NCBI GenBank assembly: GCA_037783545.1
Contig: JBBELK010000163.1
Location: 186,001-250,000, forward strand
Direction of reading: 5' to 3'
Length of the DNA: 64,000 nt
Source of the DNA: Henricia sp. BOLD:AAB3569
Lineage: Eukaryota; Echinodermata; Asteroidea; Spinulosida; Echinasteridae
The translations under genes and the position numbers were made by a program. The notes beneath the pieces are model-generated. The model had not been told where the DNA came from. It saw only the letters and a program-made list of their open reading frames with translations, and made no database searches. This document shows, one piece after another, positions 1 to 11,235 of the stretch. Every line of letters begins with the position of its first letter. Position 1 is the first letter of the stretch.

Positions 1-118
1 CTGTCTCGGGTCAGAGATCATAATGTATCTTTTTGGGGAGGATGTCTGGGCCACACGGCCAATGATATACACGTGAGCGTGTAGTGAATAAGTGAGACAG
101 ACGAGACATAATAAGCAG

Positions 119-255
119 GGCTTGATTGCAACCGAGAGAATTGGACTTTTGAAGATGTAAAACTACTACTTTCCGTGGCATCATCGCCAAGAAAGTTGAA
201 TGAACACTTGATAGCACAAGGGCATTTACTTTTGGCATGGAGGAAGGAATTCAAA
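119..255 (+). CDS. Possible internal exon of an unrecognised gene
   Basis: An open reading stretch runs between an AG at 117-118 and a consensus donor (AAA|GTAAGC) at 255/256. It encodes about 45 residues including ENWTFEDVKLLLSV and ending LLLAWRKEFK. The composition (Trp, Leu, charged residues) reads as protein-like, and the frame closes soon after the donor, as expected for an exon. The acceptor lacks a good pyrimidine tract, which weakens the call. No family is recognised; the W-x-x-E-D-V-x-x-L-L pattern loosely recalls Myb/SANT-like helices, which is only a guess. The rest of the gene would lie outside the window or was not found. Confidence 0.27.
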
Positions 256-537
256 GTAAGCTTTTTTTCGATCCGTAATTCCGTGTCATATCTGCCTTTT
301 TAAAGACTTGTTTGCCTTGGAATTATTTAAAGTAGGTCTTCAAAAGTCATTCTGCATATTTTTACTGGTTGTTTATTGCTTATTTTTTCCAAACATTGCG
401 TAGGATAACACCCATACGATTTCGGCATCAAAAAGCGCGCCAAATATAAAACACACCAACGGCTGTTAAAAGTTCGCACATGCGCAGTGCTTCTATGTCA
501 CCCCGCCCCCTCCCCAGACAGCCGTGCGTTCCGGTTT
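256..537. other. Unannotated spacer
   Basis: No ORF, repeat or RNA signal is supported here. It separates the possible exon at 119-255 from the foldback element. Confidence 0.4.
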
Positions 538-1800
538 GTCAAGAATCCTTGCTGAAACGAGTTAACCTGGGCTGTATTTCAGGCCTCGGGCTGTTCGACC
601 AATCAGAGACAAGGAAAATGTTTGACCTGGAACGTTTGACCTTTTAATGAGCCGTTTCCAACAATCGCCCAACGTGTTGTTTATCTCGCGACATCGTAGC
701 CGCAATTACGACAATTTGTGTTGGGGAGATCTTTTTACGTACATGTATATCATTTTATCTTGCACGCAGTATAAAAGTTCGTAACTGAAGGAAGACTTAC
801 TATATTTCGCTGAAAGGTAAACGCAGTTCATCTGAATAAAGATAGGCCTATTAAAAAACGTCCTTACAGTCACTGTTCGTTTAAACATTAGTCCCCACCC
901 CCTAGTAAAAGTGGACTCTACCACTAAACGGAGCGAGGAGCATGATTGGCTCTCTGCGAAGAGCGAAGAATACACGTAGGCCTATAGAATTCTTTTAGGC
1001 CTAACAATTCGACATAACTCAATTCAGTGTGATACTAATTTGTGGTCAGGGAGTATAGCATCTTCCTTTCGCAAGGGTCTTTCCTGCGCTCATACTTCGC
1101 TTGCCAAGAGCCCTTGCTGAATCGACTGGGTCTGAGTTGTATTGAGGAATATATATGAATATTGATTAGCCAGTGACAGTGATCGCAACTGACCAATCAC
1201 GCGCAGCGCATGTTTCTCGGTCATCGCAAGCAGTGCCGATATACTAAAGCAGACGTGCACGTAGCACGTAGCACCTAGCGCGACATTCAAAATGCATCAT
1301 AGCTACACGGACGCTGTTGCCAACAGCAAGAGCCAATCACGCGCCTCGCTCCGTTTAGTGGTAGCGTCCACTTTTACTAGGGGGTGGGGTCTAATGTTTA
1401 AATAAACAGTCATTGTAAGGGCGTTTTTTAATAGGCCTATCTTTATTCAGAGATTCTGCGTTTAGCTTTTAGCGAAATATAGTAAGTCTTCCTTCAGTTA
1501 CGAACATTTATACTGCGTGCAAGATAAAATGATATACATGTACATAAAAAGATCTCCCCCACACAAATTGTGGTAATTGCGGCTACAATGTCGCGAGATA
1601 AACAACACGCGAGATGGTTGTTCGAAATGGCTCATTAAAAGGTCAAAAGATACAGGTCAAAAGATATCTTGTCTCTCATTGGTTGAACAGCCCTAGGCCT
1701 GTAATACAGCTCAGACCTAGTCGATTCAGCAAGGGTTCTTGGCAAGCGAGGTACGAGTGCAGGAAAGACCCTTGCGAAAGGAAGATGGGGGTATAGGCAT
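538..1800. mobile_element. Foldback (long inverted repeat) element with three related arms
   Basis: The left arm (about 538-955) reappears as reverse complement at about 1323-1746, with substitutions and small indels. A shorter third arm at about 1054-1142 is the reverse complement of 1702-1793, so the right arm pairs with two different left segments. No transposase ORF is present; short ORFs inside are chance. The structure fits a non-autonomous foldback or MITE that has suffered an internal rearrangement. Target-site duplications were not identified. Confidence 0.7.
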
Positions 1801-1869
1801 AAAGCTAAAAGGAAGCGCGCGCGCCGTAAGGAGTGCTTTGGAAACGTCAACACCGTGGACTGTTCCATT

Positions 1870-2275
1870 TCAAGGGGTGCCTCTTTGAATAAAGGAGCCC
1901 CCCAGAAACTTGGAAACAGAAATTTGGCAATTTCTGCTAGTAAAAATTTGGAAATTTTGGTTTGGAACTAAAGTAAAATCCAAATTTATGCCAGTAGAAA
2001 TTTGGAAAGTTTGAATTGGCACAAAAGTAAAATCAAAATTTCTACTAGTAGAAATTTGAAAATGTTGGTTTTGCACAAAAAGTAAAATCCAAATTTCTGC
2101 TAGCACAAAAATTTACATTTTGGATGACCACTTTCGGACCACGGTGTTATGGAGTATGAAGTAAAATCCAAATTACTGCTAGCAGAAAATTGGAAATTTT
2201 GAAAAAGTTTGTGTTAGTACATTTAAATTGTCTGCTATCAAAAAAGTGGAAATTTGGATTGTCTACTTTTGGTCC
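1870..2275. repeat. Degenerate AT-rich tandem repeat, unit about 60 bp
   Basis: The motif AAATCCAAATTTCTGCTAG, with near copies, recurs about every 50-70 bases together with TTTGGAAATTTTGGTTTGG-like segments. Several units contain the palindrome TTTCTACTAGTAGAAA. The period is irregular and copies diverge. An open frame on the minus strand simply translates the repeat. Confidence 0.65.
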
Positions 2276-2321
2276 CCCATAGCGGTATCTGTCTCTGCAT
2301 GGAAGCACGTTAGGTCAGGCA

Positions 2322-3562
2322 TCAGCTCATAGAAAGATTCCTCGCAGGGCTTCCTACTACGCAGTGAATGATCTTTGTAGTAGTAGTTGCTGCTGTCCTT
2401 TCAAATGCATTTTGAAGGAATGATTGCAGACGGAACTTATTTTCAAGCTTATTAAGGAGAGAATAGAATTCTCTAGAAGAAGGAAACTTATCCTCACACT
2501 TCATGAACACATTTCGAACGGACTGACTTTTCTGGCGCAGTAGGCGTTTACTGTCCTTGATAGAATAGCTCTGTTCATACGAATCGTTTACTAAAATGAT
2601 CCTCTCAGCATGTTTATGTCTGTCTAAAACAAACTTCACTAGCTTGTCGCTGTAATCTCTCCAAGTGAAATTGGTCCCACCAGCTTTTTCTCTGTCTTCA
2701 GGGGTGGGGGTAGTTAAACGCCAAATAAGACCCATATCAACGATAGATGTGTATACATCAGGCTCTGGTAGAGTTGTCATTGCCATTTTTTCCTGCAGCT
2801 TACTTTTCTGGTTTTGACATTTATCTGAAACTCTATGCTGCAGCACATCTTCCATGTTCACACCGTCAATTGTTTCAACCAAGTTAATAACAGAGGCAAA
2901 GGCATTACTCTGCATCTCTTCTGTCTTTTGCTTAAGGTTTTCTTTTCCTTCCTTTTCAATCAACTGCGTTGAAAAGTTTCCCCTCTTGCTTCTTGTTACT
3001 CTATCATTGATGGACTTATTCTTGGCATAAATCCTTTCCTTCATGAATTCTTCCACTTTTCTCATCCCGTCTTCCTTTGCCGTCTTAAAGTCAGTGCAGA
3101 GTGTCTCAGAGGATTCAATGCCTGATTGCAATGATCAAAGGGTTTGGTTTCGTTCATCAAAGGGGTTGCAGCTGAATTCATGCAAACAAGCACTAATGTC
3201 TTTCTGGTAGCAGAGCAGTCTTTGTGCTTTTTCCTGCTTTGCCTCTTGTGTTGCGCATGTCTGTGGACAGTTGCTCTGATGCGATTGATGTTATTCACAT
3301 TCCTTGTATTTGAGAGTAATTGTTTCTCATTTTTCAGAATAGCTAGCCAACCAGACTTCAATTTGGATCCCTTGTTCATTGTAGACTCTATCCATATGTC
3401 TAGGGCAACACTTGAGTATGGCTTACCAGACATTGACTGTGCAAACATACCACTCTCCATGAATTCTGCTTGGATCGGGGGCAGTGCATCTAGTGCTGCA
3501 GTGAAGTCTGGAAGGTGACGACCATATTTGTCGTTGACGTAGATCTGTATCCAGGGAAGCAT
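2322..3562 (-). pseudogene. C-terminal part of the 2.3-6.6 kb gene
   Basis: The piece 3562-3062 (WIQIYVNDKYGRHLPDF onward, then basic RHAQHKRQSRKKHKD) passes into 3131-2322 through a frameshift. The last piece contains VYTSIVDMGLIWRL, then TWRDYSDKLVKFVLDRHK and a SIKDSKRLLRQK segment. These are the most recognisable blocks of this uncharacterised family. No catalytic motif could be assigned. Confidence 0.5.
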
Positions 3563-3584
3563 GAGCTTCAGTGATGACTTGAAC

Positions 3585-4754
3585 TCATTCCAATTTCTTG
3601 TTCTTAGTGAATGGATGTTTTGGGTGAGTATCTCTACAATTAAGTTCCATAAAGGATATCCAATACTCAGCTAGTGGAGCATCATCAAAGTTCTGGAACA
3701 GGGAGTCAACTAGATTTCTAAAATCATCATTGTTCTCCAACTGTGCATGTGCATCTGAGAGTTCTTGTACATCAATGGAGTGTCTGAGTTTGGCAAGACT
3801 TGTTTTTATTTCTTCAGAAAGAGGACAACCCTTCAATCTTTTGTCTAGAGCATGATGGACAAGAGTTTGTAGAAGAGTCGAAGGCAACGCACACCGTGAT
3901 TAAAGTGTTTTCCATGTAACGCTTGGTCAACTGAACCATCTGCCACAACACCAGCGGCAACTAATACATCTGAGATGCCAGATCCCTTGAACTTCTTGTA
4001 AACGGCATTGATGAATGACATTTGAATATAAAATGGTCCCACAAATGGCAGTATGTCGCTGAACCGGCTCTGGATTATCACTCTTTAGCTCTAACAACAA
4101 TGCATAAACAGGATGATCACCAACGGTGATTGCAAAGGGCATCTTCTTATCATTGATGGCTGTGGCAAGCTTACGCATCACATCATAGAGAATTGTCTTA
4201 CTCGGTGGGTCAGGATATGTCATGTGATAAATTGCTTGACTCTTCTCATCTGGTTCTGACGTGTCAGCATGAAATCCTGAAAATCCAGGTACAGGCTGCT
4301 CTTCTGGCTTAGGTCTAGCTCTGTCATCTCCTGCCCTGGCTAATGCATGGATTACTCCTCTCACTCTTTGTGCAGATGTGTCTGGAGGGCTGATTTCACC
4401 ATCTCCTGCTACTCTAATCGGTGGTTCACCACGCTTGACTGTCTTATAAGGTTCGAATCTCTGCATCTGGCTTCCAAGCTCTTTAAGACTAGAAGAAAGA
4501 GGCGTACATGTAGGTAGTTTACTATTAGCAACAGGGTGGTCTTTATTCTGGTCAGACAGGTCAGGCTCATATGACTTTGGCTGGACAAACATTACATCTG
4601 TGCGATGTGATTGGCCTGCACCAGTTAAGGTGTCACTTTTGAAGTCATCAATGTCTACTATACAGATGCCTGAGTTCTCTTCAGCTAGCTCGAAGGGACA
4701 GATATAGTAGAATGCTTGAGATAGTTTACCACTCAGAAATCTTGCAGCATACAA
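3585..4754 (-). pseudogene. Central part of the 2.3-6.6 kb gene
   Basis: Three overlapping minus-strand frames carry the central region. The first (4754-3927) is rich in Pro, Asp and Arg and ends in KMPFAITVGDHPVYALLLEL. A second (4081-3845) continues with SRFSDILPFVGPFYIQMSFI and GKHFNHGVRCLRL. The third (3887-3585) carries TLVHHALDKRLKGCPLSEE. The overlaps at 4081-3927 and 3887-3845 show clear frameshifts inside continuous protein, which favours pseudogene over introns. Confidence 0.55.
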
Positions 4755-5607
4755 ACATCATTATAACTGATGCCTAGACCATCCTTGTGCAGTATATCTA
4801 CGATTCTCTACTCTTTGCCATCCCATGAAGTAGCACGGTGAGATTTGTCTCAAATGTAGTACGCTTACCAGTGACGTAACTTGTTATAATGGATGCAATT
4901 GATCGGACCTTTGGGGTATCATCAGCTGAACACATGTTAGGTTTTTTCAGATAGGTAATGAGCTTCAGTAGGAGTTCACTCAAGTCTTCATCTTGGTCTA
5001 ATTCATTTATGTATGGGGGCCAAGGAACAGTGGTTGTTTTTATGACCTGTTCTTTAAGTCGTGTTGCGACATTCTTGACCAACTGGTCATCGGTTACACC
5101 CAGTGATAACAGCGCGGCTTCAATATATGTGCCGGCAGCTCTTGTGTCATACACAGATATAGTAGAATGCTTGAGATAAGTTACCACCCAGAAATCTTGC
5201 AGCATATAAACATCATTATAACTGATGCCTAGACCATCCTTGTGCAGTATATCTACGATTCTCTACTCTTTGCCATCCCATGAAGTAGCACGGTGAGATT
5301 TGTCTCAAATGTAGTACGCTTACCAGTGACGTAACTTGTTATAATGGATGCAATTGATCGGACCTTTGGGGTATCATCAGCTGAACACATGTTAGGTTTT
5401 TTCAGATAGGTAATGAGCTTCAGTAGGAGTTCACTCAAGTTTTCATCTTGGTCTAATTCATTTATGTATGGGGGCCAAGGAACAGTGGTTGTTTTTATGA
5501 CCTGTTCTTTAAGTCGTGTTGCGACATTCTTGACCAACTGGTCATCGGTTACACCCAGTGATAACAGCGCGGCTTCAATATATGTGCCGGCAGCTCTTGT
5601 GTCATAC
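4698..5607. repeat. Tandem duplication of a 455-bp gene segment
   Basis: Positions about 4698-5152 and 5153-5607 are nearly identical direct copies 455 bp apart, differing at only a few bases. The duplicated protein segment starts near YDTRAAGTYIEA and ends near LLHGMAKSRES. Since 455 is not a multiple of three, the duplication itself breaks the frame. High identity suggests it is recent, or an assembly artefact. Confidence 0.85.
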
Positions 5608-6598
5608 ACAAGCTCACTAACATTCTTCTGAATGCGTTCGAGAAATCCTATGTCATCTCCAAATTCTTTGATCAGAAGTTCCTTAAGGTAGCTGGACCTC
5701 ACTTGGGAAAAGTGCCCGTAGTTTGACGTAATGCGAATGTAATCTTGGAGCAGTCCTTGAAGCGTACGTATTTCATGATCTTTAAATATGACTTGTTGAA
5801 TATGTTGAAAGAACAAAGCTTGAGCCTCCCGAAGGTTAACATGTTGTAGATGCTCTGCGTTTTTACTGAGATCTTCCTTCATTGGATTGCTGATGTACTG
5901 ACGCCAGCAATGACGATGGTATCTGATTTCTAAGCCAAAAGCCGTCTGGCTGTCCGGGATGGATGCTATCAACGTATTCAGTCGGGCTCTTATATTATCA
6001 TCAGCGATGTAAATAGTGTGTGCTTTGAACCGCTTCCACGCATCTTGTGTTGATAGCAACAGGAGTGTTTTCTTGTCCCGGTTATTAGACTTTTCTGGAC
6101 CTTTCATGCACCGCACACACAATAACTTATCATGCAGAATACCTATACTTGAACGAAGTTTCTTGGGAGGAGGAGGTCCTGAGGAAGAATATTGCAGACC
6201 TGAAGTGCAGCTTGTTCTTCTGGTTTCTCAGATTTCTGCTTGCGCTTTGTGACTTGGTTGAGACAACGAGTGCTGCACAATTTGGTGTAACAGGAAGCAT
6301 GCATATAATAACCCTTAGGTCCCTTATCCCATTCCACTGTTGTACTGACACGTTGACATTTATCAAGGTCTTTCCATAGCAACGATTTATCCTTAATGTT
6401 CTTCCATTTGTCTGCGGATGTATTTGTTAAACTGTCTTTTACATCGCAATGATCTTTACACAGTATGCATTCTAGCTTATTAGTCTCTTGGCTGCTCTGT
6501 AGCTTATCAGTGTTTGCTCTGTTCTCCATCATGTGCTTGTTACTCTTATGTAGTTTTCCTGTAAGAAACACAACTAAAATGATTAGAACCAGTCGCAA
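5253..6598 (-). pseudogene. N-terminal zinc-finger-like part of the 2.3-6.6 kb gene
   Basis: The first piece (6598-6143) starts with a short hydrophobic stretch and then a finger-like block with CILC, C, W and HASCY spacing. Reading frame must change near 6190-6165, around a (CCT)n stretch, to reach a second block beginning CVRCMKG and containing YHRHCW. The second piece (289 residues from its first Met) is the best preserved segment and ends in a regular helical region with the sequence VPWPPYINELDQD. The trailing stop at 5253-5255 lies in the first copy of a duplicated segment, so it may be a by-product of the duplication. Confidence 0.5.
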
Positions 6599-6599
6599 A

Positions 6600-7083
6600 G
6601 TAGTAACATCAAAGATTTATCATCTTTAACAGACAATCAACGTGTGTTACTCTTCTAATAATGGCTAACAACCAATTTCAATCATTTTAAAACGAAGATT
6701 TAAACAAAGTTTGTAGGAAAACCACTCCTAGTAAATGTTAATATCAATTTTCAAATTATAACTTTTAAGGGAATCTTAAACAAATCTAAAAAAGGGGGTA
6801 TTTTTTTACACCAATTTTGTCCTTGTTTTTGCAAAAAAAGGGGGTAAAATTAATGCAAAAATCCGTGCTTTGGGGTACTTTTTAAAAATGGAGAACACGC
6901 ATGGGTATGCATATTCCTAATACTACTAATACTGTATTTGGTTTGTATATTAATCGTTATACTAAACCATTCACCTCAACTTTTGTATGCAAGTTGTTCA
7001 AGAAAAGTCCATGCTACATCCACTGGTATTCCATTTATAAACCAACGACGTAGATGAGACAGTTAAAACTATGTTTGTACTCC
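6600..7083. other. AT-rich spacer
   Basis: No supported gene. The stretch is AT-rich and contains AAAAAAGGGGGTA repeated at about 6787-6850. It may include the promoter side of the minus-strand gene that starts near 6598, but no specific site is recognised. Confidence 0.4.
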
Positions 7084-7513
7084 TAGTCAGGGAATATTGC
7101 CGAAATCTGGGAACTAAATTCTTACCAAATTATTTCTTCACCAAATTGTTATTCAAGGTGTCTAGTAACATCTACTAAAAAGTTGAAATTCAACTCCCCT
7201 AGGAAAACCCGTGACAGCTCTTTAAAGTTGGGGTACCAGGAACTATTAATCCGAAAATATTGAAAAATTCAAATACTATATCAACCATCTTGTGGGTTTC
7301 AAATGAGAGGTTTTTCGTGATTCTGAATCAATTGTAAACATTTATTTTGCATCAGATCGACTTTTGGATGACAAACTGTGATGCTTAGCTCTTTTTTTGA
7401 TTAAACGTATACATATATATATATACACATACATATGACTGCGCATTCAATTCAAAGGTAGTAGTCCATGGGCCAGAGGGACCCACTGTGCACCTCCCCC
7501 TCGAATTGACGAT

Positions 7514-8045
7514 ACAAGTTACCCCTCAAAATGTAGGTCTTGGTGAGTTCTACACAGTGGTACATGAGTTATGTCTTTTAATTTAGTAAGTAGGTCAACA
7601 GAGGTCAAAAGGTCAACTTTAAAGGGAGTTTCGCTAAATTTGATAATCCTCGCCATTAAACAAAAATGTACACGTACGTGCACCCTCTCTAGAAATGACT
7701 AAACAACATTTTTCTAGTAGGTTTGCATCTGTACTTCATTTTAAGACATGTTAACATGAGATTAACGGAGACTCACTAGTTGATTTTGGATGTTACATGA
7801 ACCCTCAAGCCCAAGACTTGACGTCCATTTTAGGGTTAGGGGAAATTCAAATATCCATTGTTCCGTAAAACATTGTCGTAGAGATACAAGTTAACCTCAA
7901 AATGTAGGTCTTGGCGAGTTATACACAGTGGTACATGAGTTATGTCTTTTAATTGAGTAAGTAGGTCAACAGAGGTCAAAAGGTCAATTTTAAAGGGAGT
8001 TTCGCTAAATTTGGTAATCCTCGCCATCAAACCAAACTGTACGTT
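7514..8045. repeat. Direct duplication inside the left arm of copy 1
   Basis: A segment of about 165 bp at 7514-7680 (with AAATGTAGGTCTTGG and TACATGAGTTATGTCTTTTA) recurs in the same orientation at 7880-8045. The right arm has the matching sequence only once (about 10605-10765). This explains why the left arm is about 300 bp longer. Confidence 0.75.
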
Positions 8046-8486
8046 TAAATTAATAAAGTTTTACTATAACATAATATTATTCTGTCTCAACGTATTTTAT
8101 TCGCCATATAAATACAGGTTAATTTGATTATATTGGTAGAAAGACTTTCTGCCACAACGTGGGAAATATGTGGGTCAATATAGCACCAAAATACCCCAAC
8201 ATAAAAACAAACTTACAGGCATGGAAGGGGTGGAGACAATGACTTCTCTAATATAACTGCTGATGTCAGATATAGCTAATTTTATTATTTATTAATGTGT
8301 ATAACATGATACTGTGGCAAGACTGGCTGCACCAGTCACCATATGAGCCGCTAAGGCAAGGTGGGCCACTCTGCCAAACTTGCCTCCCTGACAACCTGCA
8401 CTTCTAGGGCTGTTTTTGAGACATGGGGTTAAAAAAGTCTGGTCAGGCCCATGCAGGTTTAATCAGGATAAAAAACCTAACAAACT

Positions 8487-10150
8487 TGGCCATCTCGGTT
8501 CAGCCCGAAGCCATCCCGGTTCAGCCCGAAGCCATCCAAGCCAAGCTCAATGCCCTCCCAGCTATGCCTAAACCCCAAAACCCCAGCCCGAAGCCATCCC
8601 GGCCCAGCCCGATGCCATCCCGGCCCAGCCCGAAGTCATCCAGCCCCAGCCCAATGCCCTCCCAGCAAAAACCTGAAGTCCAAAAACCCAGCCTAAAGCC
8701 CCGAAGCCCAGCCTAAAGCCCCAAAGCCCAGCCTGAAGCCACCCCAGCCCAGCACGAAGCAACCCCGGCCAAGCACGAAGCAACCCCGGCCCAGCCCAAA
8801 GCTACCCCGGCTCAGCCCAAAGCCCTCAGGCCCAGTCTGAAGGCCACCCTTGTCCAGCCTAAAGCTGTGGGATGACTGCGGGCTGGGCCAGGATGGCTTT
8901 GGGCTGAACTTAACTGGGATGGCTTCGGGCAGAGCTGAGAATTAAGGCTTTGGACAAGGTTGGGAGGGTTCCGGGCTGCACTGGGAGGTCTTTATGTTGG
9001 GTCAGGGTGCAGTGACTTCGGGCTTGGCCTGGGGTGGTATATAGGCTGGGCCGGAATGGCTGGGCTGGGCTCGGGTATCTTCGGTTTGGGCTGGGATTGA
9101 TTTGGGCTGGCTTCGGGCTGGGCTGGGATGGCATATGGCTGAGGTTTTGGGCTGAGCTGGGAGGGCATTAGACTTGACTGAGATGGCTTCGGGCTTGGCT
9201 GGAATGGCTTCAGGTTGGGCCGGGATGCTTCAGACTGGGCCGGGATGGCTTCGGGCTGGGGTCTTGGGGTTTTGGCTGAGCTGGGAGGGCATTGGGCTTG
9301 GCTGAGATGGCTTCGGGTTGGGCCGGGATGGCTTCAGACTGGGCCGGGATGGCTTCAGACTGGGCCGGGATGGCTTCGGACTGGGCTGGCATGGTTTCGG
9401 GCGAGACAGGGATGTCTTCGGGCTGGGTTGGGATGGCTTAGAGCTGGGCTGGGATGGCTTCGGGCTGGGGTTTTGGGGTTTGGGCGTAGCTGGGAGGGCT
9501 TCTGGCTGGGCCAGGATGGTTTTAGGTTGGGCCGGGATGGCTTCAGACTGGGCTGCGATGGCGTCAGGCTGGGCTGGGATGGCCTCGGGCTGGGCTAGAA
9601 TTGCTTGAGTTAAGCCGGGATGGCTTCGGGCTGGGGTTTGGGATTTGAGCTGAGCTGGGAGGGCATTAGGCTTGGCTGGGAGGGCATTGGGCTTGGCTGA
9701 GATGTCTTCGGGCTGGGCCAGGATGGCTTCAGGTTGGGACGGGATGGCTTCAGACTGGGCTGGGATGGCTTCGGGCTGGGTCAGGATGGCTTCAGGTTGG
9801 CCAGGCCGGGATGGCTTTAGACTGGGCCGGGATGGCTTCGGGCTGGGTCAGGATGGCTTCAGGTTGGCCAGGCCGGGATGGCTTTAGACTGGGCCGGGAT
9901 GGCTTCGGGCTTGGCTGGTATGGTTTCTAGCTAGACAGGGATAGCTTCGGGCTGGGTTGGGATGGCTTATAGCTGGGCTGGGATGGCGTCGGGCTTGGGT
10001 TTTGGGGTTTGGGCATAGCTGGCAAGGCATTGAGCTTGGCTGGGATGGCTTCGGGCTGGCTTTGGGCTAAAACGGGATGCTTCGGGCTAAAACGGGATGG
10101 CTTCGGGATGGGCTAGGATGGCTTAGAGCTGGGCTGGGATGGCTTCATGC
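8487..10150. repeat. 21-bp GC-rich minisatellite with an orientation switch
   Basis: The unit is about 21 bp, with consensus close to GGGATGGCTTCGGGCTGGGC on one strand. From 8487 to about 8865 the plus strand carries the C-rich complement; from about 8875 to 10150 it carries the G-rich form. The array therefore forms part of the large inverted repeat. Because 21 is a multiple of three, several frames stay open for over 100 codons, giving Gly/Trp-rich or Pro/Ala-rich ORFs that are not genes. Confidence 0.9.
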
Positions 10151-11235
10151 TGAAGTTTGTTAGGTTTTTATCCTGATTAAACCTGCATGAGCCTGACCAG
10201 ACCTTTTGAATCCCATGTCTCAAAAACAGCCCTTGAAGTGCAGGTTGTCAGGGAGGCAATTCTGGCAGAGTGGCCCACCCTGCCTTAGCGGCTCATATGG
10301 TGGGTGGTGCAGCCAGTCTTGCACAGTATCATGTTATACACATTACTGAACAACAAAATTAGCTACATCTGACATCAGCAGTTATATTAGAGAAGTCATT
10401 GTCTCCAGCCCTTACATGCCTGTACGTTTTTCTTTTATGTTGGGGTATTTTTGGTGCTAAATTGACCCGCCTAAATTGGTGCTAGATTGACCCACGTTGT
10501 GGCAGAAAGCATTTCTACCAATATAATCAAATTAACCTGTATTGATATGGCGAAAAAAATACGTTGAGACAGAATAATATCATGTTATAGTAAAACTTTA
10601 TTAATTTACACGTACAGTTTTGTTTAATGGCGAGGATTACCAAATTTAGCGAAACTCCCTTTAAAATTGACCTCTGTTGACCTACTTACTAAATTAAAAG
10701 ACATAACTCATGTACCACTGTGTATAACTCACCAAGACCTACATTTTGAGGGGTAACTTGTATCTCTACCTTTTGACGGAACAATGGATATTAGAATTTC
10801 CCCTAAGCCTAAAATGGTCGTCAAAAGTCTTTGGCTTGCATATTATGAGGGTTCATGTAACATCCAAAATCAAGTAGTGAGTCCCAGTTAATCTCATGTT
10901 AACAAGTGTTAAAATGAAGTACAGATGCAAACCTACTAGAAAAATGTTGTAACTTGTATCGTCAATTCGAGGGGGAGGTGCACGGTGGGTCCCTCTGGCC
11001 CATAGACTACTACCTTTGAATTGAATGCGCAGTCATATGTATGTTTATATATATATATAATAGTTCCTGGTACCCCAACTTTAAAGAGCTGTCACAGGTT
11101 TTTCTAGGGGAGTTGAATTTCAACTTTTTAGGAGATGTTACTAGACACCTTGAATAACAATTTGGTGAAGAAATAATTTGGTAAGGATTTAGTTCCCAGA
11201 TTTGCCAAATATCGGATAATATTCCCTGACTATCC

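Larger units (their letters stand above)
2322..6598 (-). pseudogene. Broken copy of an uncharacterised Cys/His-rich multidomain protein
   Basis: On the minus strand consecutive ORF pieces read in order as one long protein: 6598-6143, 6190-5253, 5205-4798, 4754-3927, 4081-3845, 3887-3585, 3562-3062 and 3131-2322. The N-terminus has paired Cys motifs (CILCKDHC, then HASCY) and a second similar block (CVRCMKG, then YHRHCW), which look like zinc-binding fingers. The C-terminal part has the block VDMGLIWRL followed by acidic and aromatic motifs and an IKDSKR segment. I recall similar uncharacterised multi-copy proteins from cnidarians, molluscs and other marine invertebrates; their function is not known to me. 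Frame changes at several joins and a 455-bp internal duplication indicate decay, although some joins could be introns. Whether the family is a host gene or a mobile-element gene is open. Confidence 0.6.
7084..11232. mobile_element. TAGTCAGG element, copy 1: long inverted arms around a minisatellite
   Basis: The element starts TAGTCAGGG at 7084 and ends CCCTGACTA at 11232, flanked on both sides by TCC (7081-7083 and 11233-11235), a perfect 3-bp target duplication. Arms of about 1.39 kb (7084-8470) and 1.08 kb (10150-11232) are imperfect reverse complements along their length. Between them lies a 1.66-kb GC-rich minisatellite. No transposase frame is present, so it is non-autonomous. A second member with the same termini lies at 49683-53357. 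The superfamily is not assignable: 3-bp duplications occur in PIF/Harbinger and some CACTA elements, but these termini match neither consensus. Confidence 0.8.

Noticed and set aside
8423-9887. Several overlapping ORFs of 60-127 residues rich in Pro/Ala or Gly/Trp
   Set aside because: They are translations of the 21-bp minisatellite, open in several frames because the unit is a multiple of three.
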